64,000 nt of DNA from Paragonimus westermani (Eukaryota > Platyhelminthes > Trematoda > Plagiorchiida > Troglotrematidae), in NCBI GenBank assembly GCA_008508345.1, contig QNGE01000890.1, forward strand, positions 24,386 to 88,385. The letters are read 5' to 3'. A model generated the notes under the pieces. That model did no database searches and was not told where the DNA came from. It saw only the letters and a list, made by a program, of their open reading frames with translations. Made by a program: the position numbers and the translations under genes. This document shows, piece by piece, positions 62,100-64,000 of the stretch (its first letter is position 1; each line of letters starts with the position of its first letter).

Positions 62100-62420
62100 A
62101 TGCTTGGTTAAGCTCGTAAGACTACATGTCCAGATTCACCTGCGAGTTAACAGCCAAATCTGCTAACGTAGCGAATAGGTTGAAAGCTTAAACCTTTTGA
62201 GTATTTTAACTCGAAACACAGGTCAGGTATGTGGATGACATTTTACTGCTCCACCACGAACTCAGACAGACCAGTTTTCATGTCACACTGAAAATGTTAA
62301 CCTGTGAAGCGGAACGGGATGCATGCGCAGTACTGTGACCTTCCGTAAACTATTAACGACTGATGTCTTTCGGAAAACTAACAACACATCCAATCTGGCA
62401 CTGTGAACCTGCGTGAAGGC
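62100..62420 (+). pseudogene. PLE-5: possible RT fragment with YVDD motif
   Basis: Forward frame: RYVDDILLLHHELRQTSF lies at 62224-62277. RYVDDI is typical of PLE and some non-LTR reverse transcriptases. About 55 bp further on, another frame reads TFRKLLTTDVFRKTNNTSN, which resembles the 'TSVYRKPT.T..YL' block that follows YVDD in a second PLE lineage lacking in PLE-1 to PLE-4. Upstream, SANVANRL could be the '..LA.....L' segment. The three pieces are in the right order, but each is short. Confidence 0.35.
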
Positions 62421-64000
62421 TTTTTCCAGATTTGCGGGCACGCTTTGCGACGTAGATAAATTTAGAAGGTGAAAATTAAGAAGAATGATCAGACTGTACA
62501 TCGCCAACACTTCTCGCAGAATCCCGACCAAAGAGCCACAGCTAACTAAGATCTGCAACAAGAACGAGGCAGACACTAGGGTACGTTAACGCCAGCATAC
62601 AGAATGACGCTCTAACTGCACATCCGGGTGGAGCGTGAAGCAAACGTAAAACTCTGGCCAACTTTAGTGAACACTAGGGGTCAACAGGACGAAATCGGCC
62701 TTACGTGTGACAGCATACAGATGCACGAAAGAGGCGCACAATCGCGCGCACTCTTACTAGAACACAAACTATCTCTGTGACCGGCCGCCCCGACATCACA
62801 ATTCTGACATCATGGTGCACACACAGGTCATAAGGTCAACGACAACCGCGCGACCGGGAATGTCTTATGATGAACGTTCTTTGTTTGCAGAACTCCTGGA
62901 CACAGGCCGGTATTAGATCAGCGCTGTTGACACAATCATACTGACGCGAGCAGACTGACGCCGTCACCTACGGAAACGTTAGTTTGGGAGTTAGTTTATT
63001 TGTTAGAAAACGGGGTTATCAGTGGAATCCAACATTACACAAAATTGTTCACTGCAAACCTTTTCTTAAATGCATAAACACATGAATGTATACGTATGGA
63101 GATGCAAACTGGAATGAGAACGAAGTTGTTTTTTACCAACTACCCAGCAAGTGAGCACTGATGTCGATGCAATTAGTCATCATACGCAGTAGTAAGACAA
63201 GGCGAGTTAATAACTCCGGTATACAGTGCACATCATCAAGTAATCGGAATGGGTAGATCGTCCAAACACACACGTGGAGACTACATATAATGTAATTTTT
63301 AAAACGAATTCGGAGATCGGCAGCATTTTTCTTCATAGTAATTGTTCGTTTGCTAAAAGTCGCATCGATACGGACTTAGCACCACATCATTGGGCAGTGC
63401 AATACTTTTCCTGCTACAAACATGCATGTTGTCCGGACAGCATTTTATTCTGAGGTTAGATGAAGTAAGGATGTCTGCGACCTCTCAACGTGACTGGTTA
63501 CGCAAATAACCAAAGTGACTTTCTTGTGAGGCATTTGACTTTTCAATCCGCTACAAACTGTGTAGGGCCCCAGTGTTTTCCCGATCTACCTGCACTCATC
63601 CATGATAGTAGTAGAAGGTGGCGTGACAAACACCAAGTGGAATATTCCAGAAAGTAATCCACAAAAAAGTAAAGGTGGATAAACACAAGGTTCATCAGAG
63701 AAAAAAAGATTTCTTGTGGGCGCGGGTATCCAACTGACTGAGGCCGGCAGGTGTCTCGGGTGCCGCCTCTAGCTTGAGTTCTGGGTAATCAAGTGGAAGC
63801 CAATCAAGCTGACTTATCTTACTCGAGGGAAAAGTAAAGATTTTTTAGCTTTCGTGACTATGCGGTTTATCCGAATGTTCACGGTCTCGGTGTGCAACGT
63901 TCAGCAAAATAAATGCGCATCTAGCATGCGCAGCACGTGAGCTAACAAACAGAGCACAGAGCGATCAGTTCCCACAAGATTACGTATCCCAAGAATCCAA
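62421..64000. other. No recognisable feature
   Basis: Only short frames; no repeat, RNA gene or retroelement block recognised up to the window end. Confidence 0.55.

Overview
The window looks like non-coding, transposon-rich DNA of a eukaryote, most likely an invertebrate animal. A flatworm (fluke or tapeworm) is my best guess, because GIY-YIG Penelope-like elements, APE-type LINEs and Ty3/Gypsy elements occur together there. That assignment is an inference from style, not proof. I see no operons, ribosome-binding sites, rRNA, CRISPR arrays or intact tRNAs. I found no host gene I could name; only a few medium-length open frames remain unassigned. Almost everything recognisable is a decayed copy of a retroelement.

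Four groups of retroelement recur. (1) LINE family A is an APE-endonuclease/reverse-transcriptase LINE with a C-terminal C2H2 finger and a distinctive 3' UTR. It has five copies: A1 (about 3.79-5.60 kb, +), A2 (16.2-18.6 kb, +, the only one keeping the endonuclease), A3 (43.14-44.09 kb, -), A4 (46.3-48.16 kb, +, nearly open) and A5 (54.27-55.91 kb, +). (2) LINE family B is a second non-LTR lineage seen only as RT fragments, all on the minus strand: B1 (24.5-25.1 kb), B2 (41.9-42.3 kb) and B3 (49.7-50.3 kb). (3) Penelope-like elements (PLEs): PLE-1 (7.8-8.9 kb, with its RT half inverted against its GIY-YIG half), PLE-2 (19.87-20.5 kb, +), PLE-3 (30.86-31.58 kb, +), PLE-4 (57.7-59.4 kb, -, the longest) and a doubtful PLE-5 (62.1-62.4 kb, +). 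(4) One Ty3/Gypsy pol remnant lies at 10.69-12.86 kb, in the order RT, RNase H, integrase, pol C-terminus. A possible Tc1/mariner-like HTH fragment lies at 0.48-0.84 kb.

The most interesting structures are: the 5'-inverted PLE-1, which matches the geometry of twin priming; a 66-69 bp-arm foldback built from Gypsy RT sequence at 10.63-10.79 kb; a near-perfect 38 bp-arm hairpin at 68-172; a pair of loci (10.42-10.56 kb and 54.19-55.96 kb) that look like an empty and a LINE-filled version of one repeat; and LINE A4, whose roughly 430-codon RT frame is broken by a single TGA. All functional statements concern ancestral activity. Apart from A4's RT signature, the copies show frameshifts, stops and lost catalytic residues. 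Homology calls come from motif recognition by eye, without database searches.
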